A DNA stretch of 64,000 bases from Lampris incognitus. Lineage: Eukaryota > Chordata > Actinopteri > Lampriformes > Lampridae. The notes under the pieces were generated by a model, which was given only the letters and a program-made list of their open reading frames with translations, made no database searches and had not been told where the DNA came from. The DNA is taken from NCBI RefSeq assembly GCF_029633865.1, contig NC_079230.1:27445163-27509162 (forward strand). Direction: 5' to 3'. The first letter of the stretch is position 1. Every line of letters begins with the position of its first letter. This document shows, piece after piece, positions 25,301 through 36,971 of the stretch. Position numbers and translations under genes: made by a program.

Positions 25301-28300
25301 CTTAAATTTGGTTTCATAAATATGAGATCACTGTCTACCAAAGCCTTACTAATAAATGATCTGATTCTTGAACATAGTTTCGATATGATTGAGTTATGTG
25401 AAACATGGCTGTAACCAAATGTTTTCCTTCCCTTAAATGAAGTGTTCCCCACCTGACTATACTTATGCCCATGTAGCTCCGGCAAATAAACAAGGTGGGG
25501 CTGTTGCCTTAATATATAAATCTACTAGAAGAACCCCGCTACAATGTTGCGGTTTGGTTATCCACCCGTCTAAATCTCCCTCCTCTTAATCCTGCCAGCC
25601 AACCGCCTTCCCCCTGCCCCTAACCCCCCTCCACTCAACTCCCTCCCCCAAATGCTCAGAATCATCTGAAATGCCGAGAAAAGTGGTTTTTAGCCATTTT
25701 TAGAAAAATGCATATTTTGCATATTTATGCATAATTATGCATAATTTTAATTTTCTGGGATTTTTCCCTTACGCTCTGTGACAATACCTACCACCTCCAA
25801 AAAGAATTAGGATCATAAATGCTTTAGTTTTCTGTCCCGCTATCTACACTATCACACACACACACTAACACCACACACATTCCGAAAATATATGAGTAGA
25901 TTTTCAATCTGACTTCTAGTCTCGAATCTACATTCCAGTCTTTTGAGTCTCTTGTTCTTAGTTCATCTCCCTCAGCCATGAATAGACTCGGCTCAGTCCA
26001 AATTGTGATACTCTTAACGGCCTCCTGGCTGTTACTCGTTATTGCTTGAAGAATTTGGAGAATTTGTCCCAGGCCTTGTTACTCACTCCGATGAGATTCT
26101 AATTCTTGGTGATTTCAATATTCATCTGAATAAGGCTGCTGATCCTCTAAGTAAAGCCTTTCTGGCACTAGTTGATACTTTTGGGTTCGCCCAGTTTGTT
26201 CAAGGGTCAACTCATTGCAGTGGTAACGCCCTTGATTTGGTTTTATCTAAAGGGATAGCCGTTTCTGATCTGAATGTCTTGCCAACCACATCTGCTGTGT
26301 CAGATCATGTTCTCATCAAATTTGAAGCTTTATTGGCCTGTCCCAGTTAATGTCAGCACAGATGTAATTGCAACTCACCATATTGGTTCCTCCACTGTAG
26401 CTGCATTTGGCCAGCAGCTGCCTGAATCCTGGCTCCTTTCACTTTGGTAACTGACTGTTGAAAATCTCACTAGTGACTTAAATGTGGCCCTCTCTAGTCT
26501 CCTCGATTCAGTTACACCTCTCACTACCAGAGCTAGGCGACTAAAGAGGCCTAAACCCTGGTTTGATGATGAGACACATGCTCTGCAGGAGACTGGAACG
26601 TAAATGGCGAAAATCAAAATTGGAAGTTTTTTTTACCCATCGTGGCATGGGTGTTTATTGAAATACAAGCATGCTTTATCTGCTGCAAAAACAGCGCATC
26701 TCTCTCACTAATAAATATTAATAAACATAACCCCAGAGTTCTCTTTGACACTGTATCTAAACTTACTAAAAAGCAGCCGTCTATTAGCTGCTCACCATTC
26801 ACAGCCCATGAATTTCTAGATTTTTTCTGCAATAAGGTTGATGAGATCTTAATCAAAATTAGTTCTTCAACTCCATCTACTCCTGCAGACCCTGTCTTAC
26901 TAAATTCATATCTACACAAGTCACTGACAGTCCCAGATATCTCGCTTGATACTTTGACTAAGTTAGTGTCAGCTTCTAAACCAACTGCTTGCCTACTTGA
27001 TCCTTTACCAGCAAAACTTTTTAAAGACCTCTGGCCTTTTCTTGGACCTACAATGCTAGACATTGTTATTTATCACTTACTACTGGCATTGTTCCCAGCA
27101 ATTTTAAGACAGCCGCGGTTAAACCTCTACTTAAAAAAACGCACTTCGATCCAGCATCTCTTAATAACTATCGACCAGTCTCTAATCTTCCATTCTTCTC
27201 TAAAGTACTAGAGAGAGTTGTGTATCAACAACTTTCGACCCATATAAAAGAAAACCATCTATATGAACCTTTTCAGTCAGCTTTCAGGCCCCGTCACTCC
27301 ACTGAACTGCTCTCACCAGAGTGGTGAATGATCTTTTACTAGCTATAGACTCTGATTCCACTTCTGTGCTTCTACTACTGGACCTCAGTGCAGCCTAGCC
27401 TTTGACACCATTGATGACTGTATACTATTAGATAGATGACATTGTAATTTTGGAGTCTCTGGCTTACCTCTCTCTCGGCTTAAGTACTACTTATCTGGAA
27501 GAACACATTGTGTCTGCTATAGTAATATTATATCAAAATTTTCTGATGTTAAATATGGTGAGCTTCAGGGCTCAGTTCTTGGCCCTCTACTTTTCTCTCT
27601 TTACATTACACCTCTTGGTCAAATTATACGCAGTTATGGAATAAATTTCCATTGCTATGCTGATGATACTCAGCTATATGTGCCTATAAAGGCTGATGAT
27701 CATACTCAAAGGAATACTTAGAGGCCTGCTTGGCTACTGTGAAAAACTGGATGTCACTTAACTTTCTGCTTTTAAACTTGGATAAAACCGAGATGCTGGT
27801 CATTGGCCCTGCTAGACACAGACATCAATTTGATCAAGTAATGATAACAATCGACAACTCTGTGGTTTCACAAAGTGTGGCAGCCAAAAATCTTGGTGTT
27901 ACGTTTGATCCCAGCCTTTCCTTTGATAAGCACATTAAAGAAATCACCAAGACTGCCTTTTTTCCACTTACGTAACATAGCTAAAATTCGGTCTTTTCTC
28001 TCCATGGCTGACGCAGAGACTCTAATACATGCATTTGTTTCATCCAGACTTGATTACTGTAATGTTCTGTTTTCATGTCTGCCACATGCTAGTTCTAAAA
28101 GTCTTCAGATGGTTCAGAATGCTGCTGCTAGAATCCTAACTAAAACTAGGAAATTTGACCATATTACACCAATTCTTGCCTCCCTTCACTGGCTTCCTAT
28201 CCATGTTAGATCAGAATACAAGGTGCTTCTGCTGACTTATAAAATCCTAAATGGGCTTGCCCCATCTTATCCGTCTGATCTCCTTAAACCGTACATTCCA

Positions 28301-31300
28301 TCTCGAGCTCTTCGCTCTCAAAATACAGGGCTCCCATGTATACCCAAAGTTAAAAAGAAGTCAGCTGGTGGCAGGGCCTATTTCTATCGGGCCCCGTTCT
28401 TGTGGGATAACCTGCCTGCTGCCATCAGACAACCAGAGTCTGTCGAGTCCTTTAAATCAAAACTTAAAACTCGTCTTTTTGCCTTAGCTTACAATTAGTT
28501 GCCTTTAAGTTGAGTGCTTCACAACCTGTACTGCATGGCGGGTCGGTTTCCGTCTCTGAATTTACCAAGCACTGTTCTGCAGACTAGATTATAGAGTATA
28601 GATTATGACTAGTTGATGACTTAATTGATTACGACTAATGACTATTGCAAACCGTTCTCTTCTCTCACATGTCTTTTCTCTCTCTCTGAATGATGTATTC
28701 TCCTTTCTCTTTTTCTGTGTGTGAATGGTGTCATGTGAGTCTCCCTTGTGTGCACTCGCAGTTGGTTCTCCTCCAGGTCTCTGTGGTAATGGTGGTTGCC
28801 ACTTGGCCGCTGCCTGGCATTCCGCTCTTCACAATTTTTTTTACATGATGATGCTGGTCGCGTGGCTTGGGTCCTGGACTGTTCCGATGGCATCGGGATG
28901 CTGCTTGGCATCCTGTGCATCATATTCTTCATAAATCTTATAAGTCCATTATAATTCTGTTATCCTCTTTCAATTTTATATTATGTAAATTGCGTAAACA
29001 CATCTATTGCATGCTGTCCGTCTTGGGAGAGAGAGATCCCTCCTCTGTTGCTCTCCCTGAGGTTTCTTCCTATTTTTTCTCCGTTAAAGTTTATTTTTTT
29101 TATTTTATTTTTTTAGGGAGTTGTTCCTTATCCGATGAGAGGGTCTAAGGACAGGGTGTTGTGTTGCTGTTAAGCCCACTGAGGAAAATTTGTAATTTGT
29201 GATATTGGGCTATACAAATAAAATTGATTTAATTTGATTTAACATTGAGAGAGGTTATTCTCCTGGCACCACTTTGTTAGACAGTTGACCTCTCTCCTGT
29301 ATGCTGTCTTGTCATCATTGGTGATCAGGCCCATCACTGTCGTGTCGTCAGTGAACTTTATCACCAAGTTGGAGCTATGTGTGGCCACGCAGTCATGGGT
29401 GTACAGGGAGCAGAGGAAAGGACTCAGGACGCAGCCCTGGGGGGCTCCTGTGTTGAGGGTCAGAGGTGTTGGGAGCCCTGGCGTCGGCTCGACGGGAAGT
29501 ACAAGATCCAGCTGCACAGGCTGGGGTTGAATCCTAAGTTCCCGAACTTGGTGTTCAGTCTGGAGGGGACAATGGTGTTGAATGCTGAGCTGTAGTCCAC
29601 AAACAGCATTCTCACATCGGAGTTCCTTTTCTACAGGTGGGTGAGAGCGGTATGGAGTGTAGTGGTTATTGCGTCATCAGTGGATCCATTTTGTCGATAG
29701 GCAAATTGGTGGGGGTCAAGAGTGGGCGATAACATGATACAGATTAGAGCCTTAACAAGCTTCTCAAAGCATTTACTCACTATGGGAGTGAGGGCAACAG
29801 GACGCCAATCATTCAAGAATGTTACCTTGGTCTTCTTCAGCACCAGCACACTGAATGATGATGTAAAGCAGAAGGGGACTACACACAGGGAAAGGAAGAG
29901 GTTGAGAATATCTGTGAAGACACCAGCCAGCTGCACTGCGCACGCTCTGATCACCTGGCCTGGAATGCCACCCGGACCGGCCGCTTTGTGGGTGTTCACA
30001 CGCATGAACGACCTGCGCACGTCGGACTCGGCGATGGCCAGTGCGCTGTTCATATCGGCAGCGGTGAGGGCTTCTCCCAGGAGGTTGGTGTCAAAAACCT
30101 CAAACCGAACGTAAAAACTATTAAGCTCATCCGGGAGGGACGCAGCGGTGTTGGCTGTGCTGCCGAGTCTCCCTTTCAAGTCTGACATTGTGTTTAATCC
30201 CTGCCAAATGTTACGTGGGTTGTTAGCACTTAGTTGTTCCTCAACCTTCTTGCTGTATTCTTGTTTGGCTGCTTTGATCGCTTTCCAGAGATCATAGAGG
30301 GCTTTCTTCTTCTCCGCTTCCTTTCCTAAGGCCTCATTCTTCAGCCTGACAGCTTACCTCACCGCTGGTGACAACCAGCAGGCTCTTAGGTTGCCAACTC
30401 AACAGGCACCCATGACCTTATGACCACAGCTCCTCCCTGCCCTGCCACATCTCCAATAGAGGCTTTGAACATGGCCCACTCAGACTCCATGTCCCCAGCC
30501 TCCCTTAGGATAAACGAGAACTTCTTCCAGAAGTGGGAGTTGAAGACCTCACGAAGAGGGGCCTCCGCCAGACATTCCCAGTTCACCCTCACTACACGTT
30601 TGGGTTTGCCATGTCTATCCGGCAGCCTTCCCCGCCATCTGATCCAACTCACCACCAGGTGGTGATCCGTTGACAGCTCTGCTCCTCTCTTCACCCAAGT
30701 GTCCAAAACATACGGCCGCAGATCTGATGATACAACCACAAAATCTATCATCGATCTTCGGTCTAAGGTGTTCTGGTACCAAGCACACTTATGAACTACC
30801 TTGTGTTCAAACATGGTGTTTGTTATGGCCAATCCATGACTCGCACAGAAGTCCAATAACAAGGCACCGCTCAGGTTCCGATCGGGAAGGCCATGCCTCC
30901 CAATCACACCCCTCCAGGTATATCCATTGTTGCCCACGTAAGCATTGTAGTCCCCCAGCAGAACTAACTATAGAGTCCCCAGGCGAAACCCTATCCAGAA
31001 CACCACCCAGAGACTCCAAGGCCAGATACTCCAAACTGCTTTTCGGTGCATAAGCACACACAACAGTCAGAGCCTTCCCCCCCAGCGACTTGCAGTCGTA
31101 TAGAAGTGACCCTCTCATTCCCTGGGAAGAACTTCAACACGGCGGCGCTCAACCAGGGGCTTGAAGGTATCCCCACACCCGCCCGGCGCCCGTCACCATG
31201 GCCATCTCCAGAAAAGTAAAGAGCCAGCCCCTCTCCAGGAATTTGGTACCAGAGTCCATGCTTTTTGTGAAGGTGAACCCAACGATATCGAGTTGGTACA

Positions 31301-34300
31301 CCTCCACCTACCGCACCTGCTAAGGCTCCTTCCCTGAGAGTTGACATTCCACATCCACATCCCAAGGACCAGTCTGCGATGCCGGAAGTCGGCACGCCCC
31401 AGTCCCTGCCTTTGCCTGTCGCCCAGTCTGCACGGCACCCTACCCCAATGTTCATCCCTGCAGGTGGTGGGTCCACGGGGTGGTGGCTCCATGTTGTTTT
31501 TTCGGGCTGGTTCCGACTGGGCCCCATGGGCCAAGGCCCAGCCACTCACCAGCGAGGTCCCTTCCCAGGTCTGGCTCCAGGAGTGGGCCATAGTTTCCCT
31601 TTTCCAGGCGAGGTGCTGTGGCTCTGCCGTTTTAAATTCATCAGGTTTCTTGGGACTTGCTCTTAGTCTGGCCCCTTACCTGGGACAAATTTGCCTTGGG
31701 AGACCCTACCAGGAGCTATTGCCCATGACAACACAGCTCCCAGGGTCAGCGGGTCACCCAAACCCCTCCACCACGTTAAGGTGGCAATTCTCAGAGGAGC
31801 TACCAGAGAGTGAATGGAGATACTTGTGATAAGAAGCAATGCTTATACAAAATCCTACCACCGCAAAATACTACTGCTTTTGTCCAAAGAGTAGTGCAAA
31901 GTCAACAAAAATCCAAAACTCCTCAATCTCCTACTGAAATCCTGTTATCATACACAAGATTAGGGCTGAATTGTACACGACATGTGAATGAGGCATGAAT
32001 TTAACATAGCCCACTTATATAACTCTAGTTAGCCATTGTCAGGGAGGAAAGATAATGAGGATAGCTGAAAGATGACTGGTACATAATACCAGAAAGTCGA
32101 ATCAATTCATCTGGACAAAACATTTAGTGGGAAAAACATTTCATCACTCATCTAAGCGACCTCTTCAGTCTAAACTGACTGCAGGTCTTCCCAAAATACA
32201 GTGGCATAACGACCAAAAATTATGGGTTTCATATACAAATTGCCATGACCATTAACTATAGTTAGTTGCAACAGCTGCAATCACAGCATTGAAAAATGGC
32301 AACAGATGTACTTTTAGGCCCCTCCCCTCGGTTAAGGGATGGTCTTTCCCTCTTCACACAGAGGCATAAGAGTACATCTGTCCCCACCTTACAATGCTGT
32401 GATTGCAACTATTTCCCAATCCATGAATAGTACACATGGTCATTGTAACTTAAGTTAATGGTCACAGGAAGTTGACTCAGTTCATCTGGACACAACGTTT
32501 ATTAAGAGAGAAACGTTTCATCACTCATCTACGTAACTATGAAATGTCTCAATAAACGTTGTGTTCCGATGAACTGATTCAACTTTCTGCGATTTTCTTA
32601 CCTGGATTATTGAGCATGGATAAAGACATTTAGTTAATGGTCACAGCAATTTGCATATGAAACCTATCGTTGGTTTCGGTCATTATGCAATTGTGCTGTT
32701 TATAATGTTAGAGGATACCGGCAGTCAGCTGAGACTGACGAAGTCACTTGGATTAGTGATGAAATGTTTCTCCATCTGAACGTTGTATCCAGAGGAACTG
32801 ATTCAATTTTCTGGGATTTCCTTACCTGGATTATTGAGCATGCATCAAGACATTGATACATAATATTCATATAATCTACAAGCTGCAGCAATGATGAAAG
32901 TTGATGGTGAATTTTTGAATGAGGGAAAACGATCTACTTTGTTTTACCAGCTGTTTCTAGATGGCCGAGACAGATCTGGTGCTGCAGGAGGATGTTCAGG
33001 AGCTGAGGCTGGGTGGCTGCCCGTGCACATTCCTCCAGGACAGGAGGGGCACAACTCAGCCAAGACACTGTCTGGAATTCCAGAGAGGCAGCAGTCAAAT
33101 AAATATGCATCAATAACCACATATTATTCATTAATAGTCAACATACATCATTGATACATACTGATAAAAATCAACAAATATACAAAATACTCTAAACCAA
33201 GCCATTACATTCCCATTCGGATATGGACACCTTTTGTAATTTTAGTCAACATTTACAGCATAAATCTAGAAAATTACATTGTCGAACAGGAAATACTCTG
33301 TCTGCAGCAACTCTTAGGAATATTCTAACCTTAGTACTAAACCATACTGTTATTTTCATTCATTTTTGACTAATCACTTTTTTATTTCCAATCAATTTGC
33401 AACAGAAATCTTTTTTTATTATTATTTTGGAGAATATAGCAGCATTAAATCAATACACAAATAGAATCAGGTGTCTGCACTATCACCCTTGTCAAAAGAA
33501 CAACAAAAGTTGTCAAGTTGGCTCAAACAATAAAAAAAAGGTCAACAACAGAGTAAGAAATATTTTTCCATTGTCAGAAGCCATTGAAATCTATTCTTCA
33601 CATAAATTAGCCATACCTGAGCAAGGTTAGGGACTGGGAGCAGCTTGTCTAGTCGGATCAGAAACTCCCACAGCAGCTTTTCCAGCTCATGGTCAAATTT
33701 CTGACCATACTCTATGGGGAACTGCTCCTATTAGAAGAGAAGGAAAGGGCAGCTGATCATCGTATCATCATGTGAACTTATTGTGAGATCATGAAGAAAG
33801 CAGAAGAAGGTGAACATATGAGGTAAATGTGATTAAATAATAAACTTTTACTCATGTGGTCCCTAAAAGGGAGACTGACCTTGAAGAAGTGTTCTCTTTC
33901 AGTAGGATCCCTTAACAGGATCCGAACAAACTTGTGGAAGTGGTTAATAGTCTTTTCAATTTTGAGATCCTTCTTCTGAAAGACATGAGCAAATATTACA
34001 TTTAATATCAAATATATTGACACTAGATGAGAGCGGAAATTACACTGACTTCCGTATTTCTTCTGGGGTAACATTAGATTTGAGAAAAGAAGTTTAAAAG
34101 CAGCATACTGAAACAATGAGGTTTCAAAGGGCTGAAGTTTGGCAGATGAAACAAAAAGCTAGATGTTATCTAAACCTACCGGTTTATGCTGTGAGGAAGA
34201 AGAAGAGGGGGCAGGAGAAGGAGCACGGATTCTCTCCAAATGTGGGCTGAGTGAATTGAGATCTGGTGGTTCCTGACCACGGCAAAGCTCTAAGATCAAC

Positions 34301-35731
34301 TGTAAACAAACAAACAAACGTGATGTGGGACCTGAATGAAACAAAGCATTTCATACACAGAAACTGGCTTTGAAGCATTTGGGTCACACAATGCTGCGAT
34401 AAAGTAGAATTGCATATTTATGGAAAGAGAAAAGAGAATTCCCCAGTGGTTCTAAACGTGAACCACAGAGTATGTAGGTTTACATTCATATCTTTCCCCC
34501 ACCCCTGGTGTTTCCCTCTTGTTGAAGTGTTAATTGGTGGGATCAGCTAGTGCAGTGTTTTTTTAATAGATTACTCTTTACTAGTCATTTTGTACATACA
34601 TACAAATGAAGTTATTTCTTCCCATTGCCTTGGTCAGGCGCACAGAAAGGAGTATTAACCCTAACATGCATGTCTTATTTGATGCTAGGAGGAAACCCAC
34701 GCAGACATGGGGAGAACATGCAAACTCCACACAGAAAGGACCTGGAATGGCCTGGGGTTCGAACCCAGGACCTTCTTGCTGTGAGGCAACAGCACTAACC
34801 ACTGGACCACCGTGTCACAAACTATTGGCCCATACAAGGAATACAGGGGCACCATGTTTGGCCCATGGGTACTCTACCTCTGAGGTAAGAACAGAGACTG
34901 ATGTTACATTCCCAAACATCTTACTTACCCGTCCCCTCAGTCCCAGTGTGAGCTTGCCCTGGTGTCTAAAGGTGAGCAACTCTGGGACAGTCTCACAGGC
35001 TGATGACACAAACTCTTCTAATATCCCATACTGCATCACATCCCTCTGTTTCATCACCTTCCAGACGGCCGCTGACACCAATCGGATTGGAGGGGCCAGG
35101 AGCTGAAGTGCAGAGAAAGGTAGGGTGGCATCTGCATGGGGGTAAAGAAAAAGTCTACTTAGTGCACTCCCAGCTAATGGCAGAATCCTTTTCGATGCAT
35201 TTTCATTATATCTACAGAGTAAAACAAAGACACAGGTCTTTAACCTTATTACGCTTAAACCTGGGCGTTTGTCAAGATACTTCAACATAACGCTCGCACG
35301 CGCCTCAGCCACGTCACCACCACAGAACCAAATGACAGTGAAAACTTTAGAAATCCGGGGGCACGTTTATCAGTGCGTCTTGGAAGCGCCTGGCCCAGCA
35401 TCCCGGGAGAATTTCAGACCCGGTCGTTCCAGTTCGGTCTCTATTCTCCCACAGTCATGTTGTTTAGCCGGCCGTTTTACTGGTTTAGGGTTTTATATTG
35501 TACGACACCCTCCGCTCACCACCAACCACTCGTCCATCTGCTGACATACTCACAACCCTGACTAACACGCCTCACAACTTCGTTTCAGTTTGAAAAGGGT
35601 ACCGTACCTCCCGTGTTGCCATGGCTCCCGAACCGAGTCACGACATCCACGTATATATATATTTATAAAACGTTTGCTACCATATAAATCCAACCAATCT
35701 TACCGTTTCCCGTGGGTTTCCTTGTCGCCAT
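13344..35731 (-). CDS. tinf2: TERF1-interacting nuclear factor 2 (TIN2), shelterin subunit
   Basis: TIN2 bridges TRF1, TRF2 and TPP1-POT1 on telomeric DNA. Coding exons from 5': 35704-35731, 34929-35131, 34180-34299, 33880-33975, 33617-33727, 32948-33071, 21170-21995, 13835-13890, 13652-13731 and 13344-13514. All borders are AG/GT, the phases chain without a break, and the total is 1815 nt (604 residues; human about 451). The N-terminal helical TRFH-like domain (roughly residues 15-225) aligns block by block with mammalian TIN2: [40 protein letters not shown]. The large exon is acidic, Ser/Lys-rich and probably disordered, with a basic KKRRKRH run and an LALSPI stretch that may stand for the TRF1-docking F-x-L-x-P motif. 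The last exon carries [13 protein letters not shown], like the conserved TIN2 C-terminus. The introns are bloated by nested transposons. An alternative start exon lies at 35608-35622. Confidence 0.92.
17114..18193. mobile_element. Non-autonomous hAT element inside the L2
   Basis: Termini CAGACCTCGAAATTAA and TTAATTTCGAGCCCTG are inverted repeats. Flanks 17106-17113 and 18194-18201 are both CTTGTGGG, an exact 8-bp target duplication as made by hAT transposases. The interior has GTCCC-rich subterminal repeats and no transposase. Another SINE is inserted within it. Confidence 0.88.
17432..17805 (-). repeat. tRNA-headed SINE (third family) nested in the hAT element
   Basis: Read on the minus strand, the head begins GTCCACGGTGGTGTAGCGGT, with box-B-like GGGTTCGCGCC. 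It ends in a run complementary to the T15 at about 17431-17446. CTTCTTCTT-type runs flank both ends and may be the target duplication. It differs from families A and B. Confidence 0.75.
19289..19768 (+). mobile_element. 5'-truncated L1 LINE with 15-bp target duplication
   Basis: The frame 19292-19576 is the C-terminus of L1 ORF2 ([13 protein letters not shown], then [13 protein letters not shown]). It is followed by a 3' UTR with AATAAA at 19743 and an A-rich end. The exact direct repeat AGAATAAGACAGCTA flanks it at 19274-19288 and 19769-19783. Confidence 0.85.
20330..20765 (-). repeat. SINE family A copy, inverted
   Basis: Complete reverse-oriented copy with CCTCCTCCGATACACGTGGA and a damaged box B (GGTATTCGAACC). 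About 400 bp left of the large TINF2 exon. Confidence 0.85.
22132..22680 (-). repeat. Penelope-type arm repeat, interrupted by a hAT element
   Basis: Contains CAATCAGTTCATCTGGATAC, the complement of a CTGAAGG-hairpin-GAAATAT motif at about 22165-22197, and CATATTTGCATGTGA-type sequence. After the inserted hAT (22342-22594) it continues as TTTCAATGGCCATGTGTACT. Same family as at 32.1-32.8, 37.0-37.3, 39.7-39.9 and 42.0-42.45 kb. Confidence 0.7.
22342..22594. mobile_element. hAT miniature element, 253 bp
   Basis: Ends CAGGGATAGGCAACATGGTC and its complement GACCATGTTGCCTATCCCTG. Both flanks are AACTAGAG (22334-22341, 22595-22602), an exact 8-bp target duplication. It contains a direct duplication of about 45 bp (CCAACCAAGCAGTTACACA at 22397 and 22448). 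Confidence 0.9.
22671..23398 (+). mobile_element. Short non-autonomous retroelement with LINE-like ends
   Basis: Begins GATGGCGGCGCACACTCACG and ends AATGACAATAAA then TTTTTCTTGATTCTTG. The tail resembles, in opposite orientation, the 3' end of LINE B at 24120 (ACAATAAAGGATCTTGAATC on the minus strand). The interior has no convincing product. Probably a deleted relative of LINE B. Confidence 0.55.
23400..24119 (-). mobile_element. LINE A, reverse-transcriptase N-terminal half
   Basis: The minus-strand frame 23209-23784 includes [40 protein letters not shown] and [20 protein letters not shown]. These are the early palm and finger motifs of a non-LTR reverse transcriptase. The catalytic region is lost at the left edge. 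Its endonuclease half lies at 30335-31830, separated by LINE B. The clade is not assigned. Confidence 0.8.
24120..25020 (-). mobile_element. LINE B, 3' half
   Basis: The minus-strand frame 24337-24987 carries [34 protein letters not shown] and [20 protein letters not shown], the C-terminal domain of a jockey-superfamily LINE common in fish. The 3' end is ACAATAAAGGATCTTGAATC. It continues at 29241 after the L2 insertion. Confidence 0.82.
25021..29240 (+). mobile_element. L2-type LINE, about 4.2 kb, inserted in LINE B
   Basis: Flanked by AACATTGAG at 25012-25020 and 29241-29249 (one further A matches). Endonuclease blocks: [20 protein letters not shown] (about 26090) and [20 protein letters not shown]. 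Reverse-transcriptase blocks: catalytic [11 protein letters not shown] near 27660, then [15 protein letters not shown] and [20 protein letters not shown]. The 3' end is GATATTGGGCTATACAAATA with an ATTTGATT-type tail. Several frame breaks make it inactive. It also holds an extra block of about 380 bp (25530-25910) that I cannot classify. Confidence 0.88.
29241..30334 (-). mobile_element. LINE B, 5' half of the reverse transcriptase
   Basis: Minus-strand frames 29631-30188 and 29239-29517 include [38 protein letters not shown] and [20 protein letters not shown], followed by the decayed catalytic box FTDD. It continues into 24120-25020. The right edge joins LINE A near GCCTCATTCTTCAGCCTGAC. Confidence 0.82.
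30335..31830 (-). mobile_element. LINE A, endonuclease half
   Basis: The minus-strand frame 30386-30937 contains [40 protein letters not shown] and [17 protein letters not shown], the C-terminal motifs of an AP-type endonuclease (SDHH-like). Upstream, broken frames to about 31600 contain the first half. The other half of LINE A is at 23400-24119. Confidence 0.78.
32095..32830. repeat. Pair of inverted Penelope-type arms
   Basis: The left part (32095-32230) and a second unit (32460-32560) read in one direction (CAGTTCATCTGGACAC, TTTCATCACTCATCTA). The right part (32690-32830) reads in the other (GACTGACGAAGTCACTTGG, GATGAAATGTTTCTCC). Each carries a version of the hairpin-GAAAC motif. It lies next to the TINF2 exon at 32948. 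Confidence 0.65.
33200..33600. other. TINF2 intronic DNA, no element recognised
   Basis: AT-rich intron between exons 32948-33071 and 33617-33727. No exon, repeat family or motif that I can support. Confidence 0.5.
34622..34816 (-). repeat. SINE family B, 5' half, inverted
   Basis: Reverse-oriented head (GGTTCGAACCCAGGACC at 34758, CACTGGACCACCGTG at the right) and the start of the body. Lies in the TINF2 intron before exon 34929. Confidence 0.8.
35608..35622 (-). CDS. tinf2: Alternative first coding exon of TINF2
   Basis: ATG plus four codons (MATRE), followed directly by a GTACGG donor, phase 0. It could join the internal acceptor CTTCAG at 35104-35103, which is also phase 0, giving MATRE-LLAPP. 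The upstream exon (MATRKPTGN, phase 1) fits the acceptor at 35133-35132. Both begin MATR, 107 bp apart, which suggests a duplicated start or alternative promoters. Confidence 0.4.
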
Positions 35732-36098
35732 GCCGTTGAGCTGAGTTCGTTAACTAACAGGTGAGTCAAGTGGAGTAGGGCGAGAATAGCGGCGTAACTA
35801 GACAAACAACTCGTTCCTATCACCGGGACATACTTAGCCGCGATAAACGTCAACGTCTGGGTACTAATTGTTTGGGTAAGACCCGCCGAGACCAGAGTGG
35901 CGTTTTCCCGCAGACTTTGCTTGCTGCCTTCCCGCCTTGGCGCCCTTACTTCTTCTTCGTCTTGTTCCGCTTCCTCCTCGTTCTCTTTTCCGGTTTCCGG
36001 CGGATTAGGCGCTTGCGCTAGGGCGTTGCTGCCATCCACCGATCACTCCCAAAACGCGACGCGTGCGCAACGTCAATCCCGCTAAACGTTGTCTAAAC

Positions 36099-36826
36099 CA
36101 GTGTTTCTCAACCGGGGGTCCGCGGACCCCTAGTGGTCCGTGGTGTAATTGCAAGGGGTCCGTGAAAATAAAATATCTTTTAAAAAAAAGATCCTATGAC
36201 ATTTATAGAAATAGGATTATTTTACTCAAATGTGACTGAGACCTTTATCTACCTGAACTAAAAAGGGTAACGGGACTTTTTTCTCTAATTACATCTGTTT
36301 CACAAGTGTAATTTATTGTATTTTAATAAGAGATCTCGCTCCCGTTTGCATTGTTAAAAGTTACTGCATAAAAATTCTGTTGTTACATATATCTGAAAGT
36401 TACTGAATACATATTCTGTTTTGTTACATATATCTGAAAGTTACTGAATACACATTCTGTGTTGTTACATATATCTGAAAGTTACTGAATACATATTCTG
36501 TTTTGTTACATATATCTGAAAGTTACTGAATACATATTCTGTTTTGTTACATATATCTGAAAGTTACTGAATACATATTCTGTTTTGTTACATAGATCTG
36601 AAAGTTACTGCATAAGAATTCTGTTTTGTTAACTATATCTAAGTTACAACTGAAAGCTCTTATTTTTGCCCCAAAGAGTGAATAAATGCTATAATGCAAT
36701 TTAAAATGCAGTTTCTACTGTTTCTACAAATTGCAACCCCCTCCCCCAAGATCAGGTGGAGGGGTCCTCAGGGTAGATCAAAAATACGCAGGGGGTCCAG
36801 GACCCCAAAAAGGTTGAGAACCACTG
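36099..36826. mobile_element. hAT element, 728 bp, with internal minisatellite
   Basis: Ends CAGTGTTTCTCAACC and GGTTGAGAACCACTG. Both flanks are GTCTAAAC (36091-36098, 36827-36834), an exact 8-bp target duplication. The termini match the widespread Charlie-like CAG-GGTTCTCAACC type. No transposase frame. It lies 370 bp upstream of the TINF2 start. Confidence 0.9.
36355..36640 (+). repeat. Minisatellite, about 42-bp unit
   Basis: About six to seven units of ACATATATCTGAAAGTTACT followed by GAATACATATTCTGTTTTGTT. Outer units are more diverged (GCATAAAAATTC). It is confined to the interior of the hAT element. Confidence 0.85.
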
Positions 36827-36971
36827 GTCTAAACGAGCCGATTCAACTTTCCAGGACAACGCCGGAGAGGTAAAGCGATTGGTTTGTGTGTGCAACGATA
36901 ACATTAAGGGTCATAACGATCAGTTAAAAAGAAACTGCACAGCATTAACCCAGCACTGAACATCACAGAAG

